NCBI GenBank assembly: GCA_963834725.1
Contig: CAWICN010000001.1
Location: forward strand, 744,001-808,000
Length of the DNA: 64,000 bases
DNA from: PALSA-693 sp963834725
GTDB lineage: Bacteria > Actinomycetota > Acidimicrobiia > Acidimicrobiales > Palsa-688
Direction: 5' to 3'
Positions 8,218 to 16,327 of this stretch are shown here, one piece after another. How positions within the stretch are numbered: position 1 is the first letter of the stretch; each line of letters opens with the position of its first letter. The notes below the pieces were generated by a model, which was not told where the DNA came from, searched no databases, and was given only the letters and a program-made list of their open reading frames with translations. The position numbers and the translations under genes are program-made.

Positions 8218-8565
8218 ATGGCAGCCGACGCGACAATCCAGGGACTGCGGGCAACCCTCGAGGAGGAGCGCGACTCCCTGCGTCACCGGCTCGCGGAGCT
8301 TGGCCATGGCGCCAAAGGCCTTGATTACGACCCCAACTTTGCTGACTCGAGCCAGGTGACCGCGGAACGGGGTGAGAACGAGGCGCTGGTCAACAAGCTC
8401 GCTGACAGTCTTCGGGAGGTCGAGCACGCCCTGAGCAAGTTCGACAGCGACAATTACGGCATCTGCGAGGGTTGCGGCCAGCCCATCGCTGCGGCCCGCC
8501 TCGAAGCCAGACCAGAAGCCCGGCTGTGCATCGACTGCGCGGCCGGCGCCGCCCAGCGCCGCTAG
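8218..8565 (+). CDS. DksA/TraR-type zinc-finger transcription factor
   Basis: 115 residues. The N-terminal half is a long charged helix hairpin (ATLEEERDSLRHRLAEL onward), expected to enter the RNA polymerase secondary channel. The C-terminal part is a C4 zinc finger, CEGCGQPI and CIDC. The protein is shorter than E. coli DksA but like the actinobacterial TraR/DksA group. ATG 8218 was chosen because a -10 box sits just before it; the upstream in-frame extension to 8167 crosses that box. Role in stringent-type control is family inference. Confidence 0.85.
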   Translation: MAADATIQGLRATLEEERDSLRHRLAELGHGAKGLDYDPNFADSSQVTAERGENEALVNKLADSLREVEHALSKFDSDNYGICEGCGQPIAAARLEARPEARLCIDCAAGAAQRR

Positions 8566-8620
8566 CCACCTCGGACCGGGCCGGCGCCGCGGGCTCTGGC
8601 GACCCACGGAATCGCCAACC

Positions 8621-9364
8621 ATGAGACGTCTCGCCCATCCCCAGACGCTGGTGGTGATCGGCCTCGTCGCCATCGCGTTGTACGCCATCCGCCACACCCT
8701 GAGCTCGACCACCCTCATCGTCTTCGCGGTGGCGGTGCCCTCGATCATCCTCCATGAGCTGGCCCACGGCGTCGCCGCACTGGCCTTCGGCGACGACACC
8801 GCCAGGCGAGCGGGACGGCTCACCCTCAACCCGTTGCGCCACATCGACCCGATCGGCACCCTGGTCCTGCCCGGAGTGCTGGCCCTGGCCGGTCTGGGCG
8901 CCTTCGGGTACGCCAAGCCGGTGCCGATCAACCCCGGCCGGATGCGCAGTCCCCGCAACTCCGCTCTGATCGTCAGCCTGGCCGGTCCCGCCACCAACCT
9001 GGCTCTGGCCGGCGTCTCGATTCTCCTCTTGCGCTTCGCTCGCCCGGCGGGGACAGCCCAGGCGATCAATTTCGTGGTGTCCACCTTCGGGGTCGGCGCG
9101 CTGGCACCTGCCGATCGGGTGCTGTATCTGCTGGGCTTTGTCAACGTGACGCTGGCGGTGTTCAACGCCCTGCCGATCCCTCCGCTCGACGGCTCGGCGC
9201 TGGTGGCCCGGCTGCTCCCGCGTTCGTCCCTACCGGCGTGGTACAGCTTCCAGCGCTACGCCATGCCGATCCTGCTGGTGGTAGTGCTGCTGGACCCGGG
9301 CCATTTCCTGGCCCACGTCTTCGGGCCGGCCGAGCGGGCCTGGGCCCATCTCCTGTCCGGGTGA
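8621..9364 (+). CDS. Site-2 protease family (M50) membrane metalloprotease
   Basis: 247 residues with about six hydrophobic segments. The zinc site HELAHG is near residue 45 and the second motif PIPPLDGS near residue 189, as in the small M50B rhomboid-neighbour (YwhC-like) subfamily. These enzymes cleave substrates within the membrane. GYAKPVPINP between the motifs is also typical. No PDZ domain is present, which separates it from RseP-type proteases. Substrate unknown. Confidence 0.87.
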   Translation: MRRLAHPQTLVVIGLVAIALYAIRHTLSSTTLIVFAVAVPSIILHELAHGVAALAFGDDTARRAGRLTLNPLRHIDPIGTLVLPGVLALAGLGAFGYAKPVPINPGRMRSPRNSALIVSLAGPATNLALAGVSILLLRFARPAGTAQAINFVVSTFGVGALAPADRVLYLLGFVNVTLAVFNALPIPPLDGSALVARLLPRSSLPAWYSFQRYAMPILLVVVLLDPGHFLAHVFGPAERAWAHLLSG

Positions 9365-9542
9365 CCTGGCTGCTCTCGGGCGACCTAGCCGCGGTCTGGC
9401 CACCAATCAGCTGTCTGGCCGACAGGGCGCCGGGCGGTGCCCCCGGCCGGCAGCATCCCCGCGGCTTGAGCGAAACATCGCGTGTTACGCGGCTTTTATG
9501 ACGCCAACCAAGCGGCCCGGCGCCCCGGCTTGGGCCGGCTCG

Positions 9543-10547
9543 TCAGGCGGGCGCTACCAGGCCCATGGCGTCGGACGCCCGGCGTAGCGTCGTCCGGGCC
9601 ACCTCGCCAGCGTGCAGCGCCCCCTCGCGCAGGACCTTGGCCACCGCCCCCGGATCCTCCGCCCATGTGCGGTAGGCAGCGCGGATGGGTTCCACGGTCG
9701 CCACCACCGCCGCGGCCAGGTCTGCCTTCAGTGGCCCGTACTGGGTGTAGTCGTCGGCGACCTCCTCCGGACGGCGGCCCTGGATGGCAGCCAGGACCTC
9801 GAGCAGGTTGGCCACGCCGGGCTTGGCGACCGGGTCGTAGCGGACGGCATCGGGGCCGGTGTCGGTGTCGGTGACCGCTCGGCGGATCTTGCGCTCGATG
9901 GTAGCCGGGTCGTCGAACAGACCGATCGTCCCCTGCGGGCTCTCGCTCGATTTCGACATCTTCTTGGTCGGATCCTGGAGATCCATGATGCGGGCGCCCC
10001 GCCCGGGCGGCGGCACGACGGCCTCCGGGATCACGAACGTCTCGCCGTAGCGCGAGTTGAACCGCTGCGCCAGGTCCCGGGTCAGCTCGAGGTGCTGGCG
10101 CTGATCGTCGCCCACGGGCACCTGATCGGCGTCGTAGAGCAGAATGTCGGCCGCCATGAGCACCGGGTAGGTGAACAGGCCGACCCGCGCCGACTCCTCA
10201 CCGTGGCGAGCCGACTTGTCCTTGAACTGGGTCATGCGCCGCAGTTCACCCATCCCGGCTGTGCACTCGAGCAGCCAGGTCAGCTGGGAGTGGGCCGGCA
10301 CGTGACTCTGGACAAAGAGCGTGCACGCGCCGGGGTCGAGGCCGGCGGCCAGTAGCAGGGTGGCCATGGTCAGGGTGGCCTCGTGGAGCTCGGCTGGATC
10401 TCCCGGCTCCGTGAGGGCGTGCAGGTCGACGACACAGTAGAAACAGTCACCCTGGCGCTGATCCTCGACCCACCACTGGACGGCGCCGAGATAGTTGCCG
10501 AGGTGCGGGTCGCCGGTAGGTTTGATGCCCGAGAAGACTCTGGCCAT
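9543..10547 (-). CDS. trpS: Tryptophan--tRNA ligase
   Basis: A complete 334-residue class I tryptophanyl-tRNA synthetase. The N-terminus MARVFSGIKPTGDPHLGNYL carries the HIGH-equivalent HLGN. The ATP-binding KMSKS loop is KKMSKSSESP. The C-terminal helical tRNA-binding part is intact. It charges tRNA-Trp in the cytoplasm. The gene is single on the reverse strand between two forward genes. The 178 bp downstream towards the M50 gene hold no gene; a short CGCGT/ACGCG hairpin there (about 9480-9492) could help termination. Confidence 0.96.
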   Translation of the reverse strand: MARVFSGIKPTGDPHLGNYLGAVQWWVEDQRQGDCFYCVVDLHALTEPGDPAELHEATLTMATLLLAAGLDPGACTLFVQSHVPAHSQLTWLLECTAGMGELRRMTQFKDKSARHGEESARVGLFTYPVLMAADILLYDADQVPVGDDQRQHLELTRDLAQRFNSRYGETFVIPEAVVPPPGRGARIMDLQDPTKKMSKSSESPQGTIGLFDDPATIERKIRRAVTDTDTGPDAVRYDPVAKPGVANLLEVLAAIQGRRPEEVADDYTQYGPLKADLAAAVVATVEPIRAAYRTWAEDPGAVAKVLREGALHAGEVARTTLRRASDAMGLVAPA

Positions 10548-10630
10548 CCGGTGATGCTACGCCCACGACGGGCCGCCCACGGCCGGCGACCGGTGCCCTC
10601 GCCATCCCCGTTTTACGACCGGCCGGTCAG

Positions 10631-10636
10631 TATTGT
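10631..10636 (+). promoter_or_regulatory. -10 element of scpA
   Basis: TATTGT ends six bases before the GTG start at 10643, which implies a leaderless scpA-scpB transcript. Confidence 0.5.
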
Positions 10637-10642
10637 GATCCG

Positions 10643-11428
10643 GTGCCCTACACGGTGAGCACGCCCGTCTTTGAGGGCCCGTTCGATCTGCTCCTGCATC
10701 TGATCAGCCGGGAACAGGTGGACCTCTGGGAGGTCTCACTGTCCGACATCGTCGACGGGTACGTGGCCACCCTCGAGCGCCTGCGGGCCGCCCTCGATCT
10801 GGAGGTCGCGACGGAGTTCCTCCTGATCGCCGCAGTGCTGCTCGAGCTGAAGGCCCGGCGCCTGTTACCCGGACGCGATGATGTCGAGCCGGAGGAAGAG
10901 CTGGCCCTCTGGGAGGAGCGGGATCTGTTGCTCGCCCGCCTGCTCGAATGCAAGACCTTCAAGGACGCCGCCGGGGCCATGCAACGTTTTATGGAGAATG
11001 CCGGGCGCTCCTCGGCCCGGGTCGCGGGTCCCGACGAACGGTATGACGGCGTGGCGCCCGACCTTCTGGCGGGCGTCACGGCCGGGGGTCTGCGCGACGC
11101 GATGCAGGGCCTGCTAGTGCCCAGGCCGGTTACGGGGGTGCTGCTCGATCACGTGGCCCCCGTGCGCATCAGCGTCCGGGACGCCGTCGACGAGCTTCTC
11201 GTGGAGCTCCCGCAGGTTGGCAGAATGACCTTCGCAGAGCTCGCCGGCCGTGGCCGCGAGCGGCTTCAGGTGATCGTGAGGTTCCTCGCCCTGCTCGAGC
11301 TGTACAAGCGGGGCGTGGTGGACCTGAACCAGGGCTCGCCGAACCAGCCGCTCGAGGTGTGCTGGCTGGCCGACGACGAGCGACCGGTCGGCGCCGAGAC
11401 CGTCGACGTCGAGGAATACCAGGGGTAG
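10643..11428 (+). CDS. scpA: Segregation and condensation protein A
   Basis: 261 residues of the kleisin ScpA, which bridges SMC heads with ScpB during chromosome compaction and segregation. The N-terminus PVFEGPFDLLLHLISREQVD is the family signature; the next segment (EVATEFLLIAAVLLELKARRLLP) and the winged-helix C-terminus (FLALLELYKRGVVDLNQ) follow in order. GTG 10643 fits both the family N-terminus and the -10 box. scpB begins six bases after its stop. Confidence 0.95.
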   Translation: MPYTVSTPVFEGPFDLLLHLISREQVDLWEVSLSDIVDGYVATLERLRAALDLEVATEFLLIAAVLLELKARRLLPGRDDVEPEEELALWEERDLLLARLLECKTFKDAAGAMQRFMENAGRSSARVAGPDERYDGVAPDLLAGVTAGGLRDAMQGLLVPRPVTGVLLDHVAPVRISVRDAVDELLVELPQVGRMTFAELAGRGRERLQVIVRFLALLELYKRGVVDLNQGSPNQPLEVCWLADDERPVGAETVDVEEYQG

Positions 11429-11433
11429 CCGGG

Positions 11434-12183
11434 GTGGCGTCTGAAACCCTGCGAGCCATAGAGGCCATCGTCATGGTGGCCGACGCCCCGGTCGAACCAC
11501 GCCTTCTGGCCGAGCTGCTGGAGGTGTCACCCGGGCGCGTCGAGGAGTGCTGTGCCGAGCTCGAAGCTGCGTACCGGGAGGACGACCGGGGCTTCGAGCT
11601 GGTTCGGGTGGCGGGCGGCTACCGCTTCCAGAGCCACGCCGACCTGGCGCCCTACGTCGAGCGGTACATCCTCGAGGGCCAAACAGCCCGGCTCTCGGCG
11701 GCCGCGCTCGAAACGCTTGCGATCGTCGCCTACAAGCAGCCGGTATCGCGGGCCCAGATGGCCGCCATCCGGGGCGTGAACGTGGATGGCGTGGTCCGCA
11801 CGCTCGAATCCCGCGGGTTCATCAAGGAGGTCAGCCGGGACCCAGGACCGGGACAGGCCATCCTCTACGGCACGACCCCGCTACTGCTTGAGCGCCTCGG
11901 GCTCGACAGCATCGGCGACCTGCCACCGCTCGCTCAGTTCGTTCCCGGGCCCGAGATCATGGAATCCCTCGAGCACAGTCTGCGGGCCGGGCGAAGGACG
12001 AACAGCGACACCGTCGATCCCGTCGACCCCGACAATACGGGCGATCGCGGCGCGACCGACGACGCCCATGACGCGGAACCCGCCATGGGCCTGGTCGCCA
12101 TGGACTGGGGCGAGCCACAGGATGGCCCCGGAGGCGCGACCGATGGCGACCGAGCGGGGGACCTCGACCGCCCCGAGCCGTGA
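11434..12183 (+). CDS. scpB: Segregation and condensation protein B
   Basis: 249 residues. Two winged-helix domains are clear: ETLRAIEAIVMVADAPV through the RFQSH segment, then ALETLAIVAYKQPVSRAQM and IRGVNVDGVVRTLESRGFI. ScpB dimers stabilise the SMC-ScpA ring. After residue 180 comes an acidic, Asp/Gly/Thr-rich tail not needed by the family and probably disordered. The GTG at 11434 is six bases after scpA. The stop TGA is shared with the first mini-ORF of the repeat chain (GTGA overlap at 12180-12183), so translation may continue across the array to rluB. Confidence 0.94.
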   Translation: MASETLRAIEAIVMVADAPVEPRLLAELLEVSPGRVEECCAELEAAYREDDRGFELVRVAGGYRFQSHADLAPYVERYILEGQTARLSAAALETLAIVAYKQPVSRAQMAAIRGVNVDGVVRTLESRGFIKEVSRDPGPGQAILYGTTPLLLERLGLDSIGDLPPLAQFVPGPEIMESLEHSLRAGRRTNSDTVDPVDPDNTGDRGATDDAHDAEPAMGLVAMDWGEPQDGPGGATDGDRAGDLDRPEP

Positions 12184-12378
12184 GCGACCTGGGGGAGCGA
12201 AGCGGTGTGGCCGGTTGCGGCACCGTCGCCTGGATGGTGCCGCAATGAGCGACCTGGGGGAGCGAATCGGTGTGGCCGGTTGCGGCACCGTCGCCTGGAT
12301 GGTGCCGCGATGAGCGACCTGGGGGAGCGAAGCAGTGCGGCCGGTTGCGGCACCGTCGCCTGGATGGTGCCGCAATGA
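12180..12378 (+). repeat. 65-bp hairpin/mini-ORF tandem repeat array, locus B, joining scpB to rluB
   Basis: Three complete units (12181-12245, 12246-12310, 12311-12375), same length as locus A and differing from it at six consensus positions. Each has the TTGCGGCACC/GGTGCCGCAA hairpin; the inner stem is weakened here by GTCG instead of GTCC. Mini-ORFs of 22 codons run at 12180-12248, 12245-12313 and 12310-12378, encoding peptides starting MSDLGER, sharing an AGCGTVAWMVP core and ending Q or R. The chain is scpB-GTGA-1-ATGA-2-ATGA-3-ATGA-rluB, with no untranslated base. Most substitutions between copies change the amino acid, so the peptide itself may not be what is conserved. Confidence 0.92.
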
Positions 12379-13133
12379 CCGCCCGGGCCCGCTTCGACGC
12401 CGGCGGTGAACGCCTCCAGAAGGTGCTGGCCCAGCGGGGGATCGGCAGCCGGCGGTCTTGCGAGGCGTTGATCGCGGCCGGCCGGGTGAAGGTCAACGGG
12501 GAGGTGGCGGCGCTCGGCCGGCGGGTGGACCCGGATACCGACCGGGTGACCGTCGACGGCGTGCCGGTGTCGGTCGCGCCCGGACTCGTCTACTACCTGC
12601 TCAACAAACCAGCCGGTGTGGTCAGCACGGCCGCCGACACCCACGGCCGTCGCGCCGTCATGGCGCTCGTCCCGCCGGAGCCCCGGGTTTATCCGGTCGG
12701 CCGGCTCGACGCCGACAGCGAGGGCCTCCTGCTGCTCACCAACGACGGGGACCTCACCTACCGCCTGACCCACCCGGCGTTCGGCGTCGAAAAGGAGTAC
12801 CTCGTGGTCGTCGACGGCACCCCGAGACCCGGGGTCATTCGCTGGCTGCGGGAGGGCGTCGAACTGGAGGACGGCCGCACCGGCGCGGCTCGCGTCGCGA
12901 TGGTCGGCCCCAACGGACTCCGTATCACCATCCACGAAGGCCGCAACCGGCAGGTCCGGCGTATGTGCGCCGCGGTCGGTCATCCCGTTCGGCGCCTGGT
13001 GCGTACCCGCATCGGTCCGCTGCGGGTGGCCAACCTGGGCCCGGGCGAATGGCGGGAGCTGAGCCCGGCGGAGGTTCGGGCCCTCGAGCGGGCCGCGGCC
13101 GGCGCCCCCGAGCGCCGTCACCGGCCCGCCTAG
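12375..13133 (+). CDS. rluB: rRNA pseudouridine synthase, RluB/RsuA family
   Basis: 252 residues. The S4 domain (ERLQKVLAQRGIGSRRSCEALI) is followed by the pseudouridine synthase domain with the catalytic aspartate in GRLDADSEGLLLLTNDG and the EGRNRQVRRM motif. RluB-type enzymes modify the 23S rRNA peptidyl-transferase region. The ATG at 12375 lies in the last repeat unit and overlaps the stop of the third mini-ORF. The scpA-scpB-rluB order is the standard actinobacterial cluster, with cmk and der further along. Confidence 0.94.
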   Translation: MTARARFDAGGERLQKVLAQRGIGSRRSCEALIAAGRVKVNGEVAALGRRVDPDTDRVTVDGVPVSVAPGLVYYLLNKPAGVVSTAADTHGRRAVMALVPPEPRVYPVGRLDADSEGLLLLTNDGDLTYRLTHPAFGVEKEYLVVVDGTPRPGVIRWLREGVELEDGRTGAARVAMVGPNGLRITIHEGRNRQVRRMCAAVGHPVRRLVRTRIGPLRVANLGPGEWRELSPAEVRALERAAAGAPERRHRPA

Positions 13134-13173
13134 TCTTTCCGACCGTGACTACGCACCTCCCCGGTGTCGGCCA

Positions 13174-14247
13174 GTGAACCCTGGCCCGGCTCTTCAGCGG
13201 GCCCAGATCCTGGGCACCGGGCTGATCGGGGGCTCGATCGGCCTCGGCTTGCGGCGGCGGGACTGGCGCGTCTCGGGCCGGGATCTCGACCCGGCCCGGG
13301 AGGCCCGGGCCCTTGAGCTCGGAGCCGTGGACGAAATCGGCACCGACCCGGCCGCCCTGATCACCTTTGTGGCCACTCCGGCCGGGAGCGTGATCGAAGT
13401 GGCGGCCGCGGCTCTGGAGGGGGGAGGCGTCGTCACCGACGTGGCCGGCATCAAGGGGCCCATCGTCGCCAAGCTGGACCACCCGCATTTCGTCGGCGGC
13501 CATCCCATGGCGGGCTCGGAACAGGAAGGCGTCGAGGGGTCGGACCCCGAGATGTTCGAAGGGGCCACCTGGGTGCTCACCCCTGCGGCCAATACCGACC
13601 CGGTGGCTTTCGCCACCGTTCGAGCCGCGGTCAGCGCGCTAGGGGCGAACGTGGTCGAACTGCCGGCGGCCCGCCACGACGACCTCGTCGCCATGGTCTC
13701 GCACGTCCCTCACCTCACCGCGGCCACGCTGATGAACCTGGCCGCCGACACCGCCCTTGAGCACGCCACTCTGCTCCGCCTGGCGGCCGGGGGCTTCCGG
13801 GATATGACGCGTATCGCGGCCGGCGATCCCGCCATCTGGCCGGACATCTGCGTGGAGAACCGGTCCGGGATCCTCGAGGTCCTCGACCGCCTGCTGTCGG
13901 CGCTCGGTGATGTGCGCGACCTGGTCGCCGCCGGGGATCGGGAGATGATGCTCGGGGTGCTCGAGAGGGCCCGGCACGCCCGGGTCAACCTGCCGGCCGG
14001 GGCGCCATCGAGCGACACCAGCTGCGAGATCCGGGTGCCAGTCCTCGATCGACCCGGCGTCCTGGCCGAAGTGACGACCCTGCTCGGGGAGATGGGCGTC
14101 AACATTTACGACCTCGAGATCGCCCACAGCGCCGAAGGCGACCGCGGCGTGCTGGTGCTCGTGGTCGACGCGGCGGCCGCGGACCGGGTTCGCGACGCTC
14201 TTCATGTCCGCGGCTTTCGATGCTCGGTCCGGCCCCTCGGCGCATGA
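13174..14247 (+). CDS. tyrA: Prephenate dehydrogenase with ACT domain
   Basis: 357 residues. The Rossmann motif is GTGLIGGSIGLGL, near residue 14. HPMAGSEQEG is the substrate-site block, and a C-terminal ACT domain (EIRVPVLDRPGVLAEVTTLL) suggests feedback control by tyrosine. The enzyme oxidatively decarboxylates prephenate for tyrosine synthesis. GTG 13174 gives a family-like N-terminus. Its stop overlaps the aroA start by ATGA, so it is coupled to the shikimate enzyme downstream. Confidence 0.93.
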   Translation: MNPGPALQRAQILGTGLIGGSIGLGLRRRDWRVSGRDLDPAREARALELGAVDEIGTDPAALITFVATPAGSVIEVAAAALEGGGVVTDVAGIKGPIVAKLDHPHFVGGHPMAGSEQEGVEGSDPEMFEGATWVLTPAANTDPVAFATVRAAVSALGANVVELPAARHDDLVAMVSHVPHLTAATLMNLAADTALEHATLLRLAAGGFRDMTRIAAGDPAIWPDICVENRSGILEVLDRLLSALGDVRDLVAAGDREMMLGVLERARHARVNLPAGAPSSDTSCEIRVPVLDRPGVLAEVTTLLGEMGVNIYDLEIAHSAEGDRGVLVLVVDAAAADRVRDALHVRGFRCSVRPLGA

Positions 14248-15536
14248 GGACGTTTGTAGCCACGGCCGCCCCGGCTGGACTGCGTGGCCGAGTCCGGGTG
14301 CCCGGCGACAAGTCCATCTCTCACCGGGCCCTGCTGCTGGCAGCCCGGGCGGACGGACGGTCCCGGATCTCGGGTCTCTCGACCGGAGCGGACGTCGTGC
14401 ACACCCTCGACGCGATGCGCGGCTTTGGCGCAGCCATCACCGCCGGCGAGGCTGCGGAGATCCTGGTCGACGGCGGGCAGGCGCGGCTCAGGGAGCCCGA
14501 CGCGCCCATCGATGTCGGTAACTCCGGGACGGCGATCCGCCTGCTGGCCGGGTGGGCCACCGCGATCGACGGTCTTACCGTTCTGGCGGGCGATGCCTCG
14601 ATCGCTCGCCGGCCGATGGATCGGATCGCCAAACCGCTGCGTGCCATGGGCGCCCGGATCGACGGGCGCCAGGGCGGCCGGCTGCCGCCGCTGGTCGTGC
14701 GCGGCGGGGGGTTGCACGGGATCGATTACCGCCCTCCGGTGCCAAGCGCCCAGGTGAAAGGCGCCGTGCTCCTGGCCGGACTGGCCGCGGAAGGAAAGAC
14801 GACGGTCCGGGAGGATGTGCCGACCCGGCAGCACACGGAGGAGCTGCTCCGTCTGTGCGGCGCCGACGTCGAGGCCAGGGACGGGGCGGTGACCGTGCGC
14901 CCGTCGCGCCTGCACGCGTTCGATCTGGATATCCCCGGCGACCCGTCCCAGGCCGCGTTCTGGATCGTGGCGGCCTGCGTCACCCCGGGCAGCGAGGTGA
15001 CGGCCGAGCACGTGTACGTGGGCCCGGGTAGAGCCGGCTTTCTGGACGTGTTGCGCCGCATGGGTGCGGCCATCGAGGTGTCCGACACCGATCCCGCGAA
15101 CAGGGCCACCATCGTGGCCAGATACGGGCCGTTGCAGGCGACGGACGTCGGTGGGGCGGAGGTGGCGTCGGTCATTGATGAGATTCCGGTGCTGGCCGTG
15201 GCCGCCGCCTTTGCCGAGGGCGTCTCGACGTTCTCGGATGCGGCCGAGCTGAAGGTGAAAGAGAGCGACCGCATCGCCAGCATGGTCGCCGCCCTTCGGG
15301 CGATCGGGGTCGACGCCGCTGCCCGCCCCGACGGGTTGACGGTCCATGGTGGCGGGGGTCGCCCCGTCGCCGGGGGGACGGTCGAGTCCGCCGGCGACCA
15401 CCGCGTGGCGATGTCGATGGCCGTGGCCGCTTCGGCCGCCGCCACACCGGTGCGAATCGGCGGATGGGATGCGGTGGCGACCAGCTATCCCGGCTTCGAG
15501 GAGGAGTATCGACGGTGCCTGACCCAATCCGGGTGA
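14244..15536 (+). CDS. aroA: 3-phosphoshikimate 1-carboxyvinyltransferase (EPSP synthase)
   Basis: 430 residues from ATG 14244. Conserved blocks are VPGDKSISHRALLLAA, DVGNSGTAIRLLAG, PSAQVKGAVLLAGL, RQHTEELL and the late ELKVKESDRI. The enzyme adds enolpyruvate to shikimate-3-phosphate. The start overlaps the tyrA stop (ATGA). The gene lies in the order tyrA-aroA-cmk, also common in other actinobacteria. The first motif reads DKSISHR, as in glyphosate-sensitive class I enzymes; sensitivity itself is inference. Confidence 0.96.
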   Translation: MRTFVATAAPAGLRGRVRVPGDKSISHRALLLAARADGRSRISGLSTGADVVHTLDAMRGFGAAITAGEAAEILVDGGQARLREPDAPIDVGNSGTAIRLLAGWATAIDGLTVLAGDASIARRPMDRIAKPLRAMGARIDGRQGGRLPPLVVRGGGLHGIDYRPPVPSAQVKGAVLLAGLAAEGKTTVREDVPTRQHTEELLRLCGADVEARDGAVTVRPSRLHAFDLDIPGDPSQAAFWIVAACVTPGSEVTAEHVYVGPGRAGFLDVLRRMGAAIEVSDTDPANRATIVARYGPLQATDVGGAEVASVIDEIPVLAVAAAFAEGVSTFSDAAELKVKESDRIASMVAALRAIGVDAAARPDGLTVHGGGGRPVAGGTVESAGDHRVAMSMAVAASAAATPVRIGGWDAVATSYPGFEEEYRRCLTQSG

Positions 15537-16327
15537 TTGCCATCGACGGGCCGGCCGGATCGGGCAAGTCCACGGTCGCCCGGGCCGTCGCCGAGCGGCT
15601 CGGACTGGCCTATCTCGACACCGGCGCGATGTATCGCGCCGTCGCTTTCGCCGCCATCCGGGAGGGCGTCGATCCGGGCGACGCCGGCCCGGTGGCCGAG
15701 CTCGCCCGGGCCATGGAGCTGACCGTCGGGACGGCCGTCATCGTCGACGGAGTCGACGCCACTATCGAGATCCGCAATCCCGAGGTGACCCGGGCCGTGA
15801 GCACGGTGGCCGCGAATCCTGCGGTGCGCGCCGAGATGGTCCTTCGTCAGCGGGAATGGGTGGCGGCCCACCGGGGATCTGTGGTGGAGGGCCGGGACAT
15901 CGGGTCGGTCGTGTTCCCAGGCGCGGCCGTCAAAGTGTACCTCACCGCCGACGATCGGGAACGGGCCAGCCGGCGGAGCAAGGAGATGCTCGACCTGCAC
16001 TACGACGACGTGGCGGCCGACATCGCCCGCCGCGATCACATCGACTCCACCCGGCCGTCGTCGCCGCTCGCCATCGCATCCGACGCGGTCCGCATCGACA
16101 CCACCGGCCGCGACGTCGATTCTGTAGTGGAGGAGGTCCTTGGCCTGGTGGCGGCCGAAGCGGCCCGGGCGCCGGAACCGACCGACCAGCCCGACCAGCC
16201 CGACCCGACCGACCAGCCCGACCCGACCGACCAGCCCGACCATCCCGACCCGTCCGACCATCCCGACCCGACCGACCAGCCCGACCCGTCCGACCAGTCC
16301 GAGCGGTCCGGGCCGCTCCCCTCCTAG
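15515..16327 (+). CDS. cmk: Cytidylate kinase with Asp/Pro repeat tail
   Basis: 270 residues. The first 220 are a normal (d)CMP kinase: P-loop IDGPAGSGKSTVAR, LAYLDTGAMYRAVA, and VVEGRDIGSVVFP. The GTG at 15515 overlaps aroA by 22 bp. The last 48 residues are unusual: a low-complexity tail of (T/S)D(Q/H)PDP hexapeptides with 9-residue variants, coded by an in-frame tandem repeat. This tail has no counterpart in ordinary Cmk proteins and is presumably disordered and acidic. The stop TAG shares a base with the plsC start. Confidence 0.93.
   Translation: MPDPIRVIAIDGPAGSGKSTVARAVAERLGLAYLDTGAMYRAVAFAAIREGVDPGDAGPVAELARAMELTVGTAVIVDGVDATIEIRNPEVTRAVSTVAANPAVRAEMVLRQREWVAAHRGSVVEGRDIGSVVFPGAAVKVYLTADDRERASRRSKEMLDLHYDDVAADIARRDHIDSTRPSSPLAIASDAVRIDTTGRDVDSVVEEVLGLVAAEAARAPEPTDQPDQPDPTDQPDPTDQPDHPDPSDHPDPTDQPDPSDQSERSGPLPS
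16180..16312 (+). repeat. In-frame repeat coding the Cmk tail
   Basis: A run of 18-bp and 27-bp units built from GACCAGCCCGAC and GACCCGACC words. All units are multiples of three, so the reading frame is kept while the tail length can vary. Confidence 0.85.

Noticed and set aside
11934..13121. Reverse ORFs of 395 and 179 codons over scpB, the repeats and rluB
   Set aside because: They are antisense to two clear genes and open only because of high GC and the repeat.
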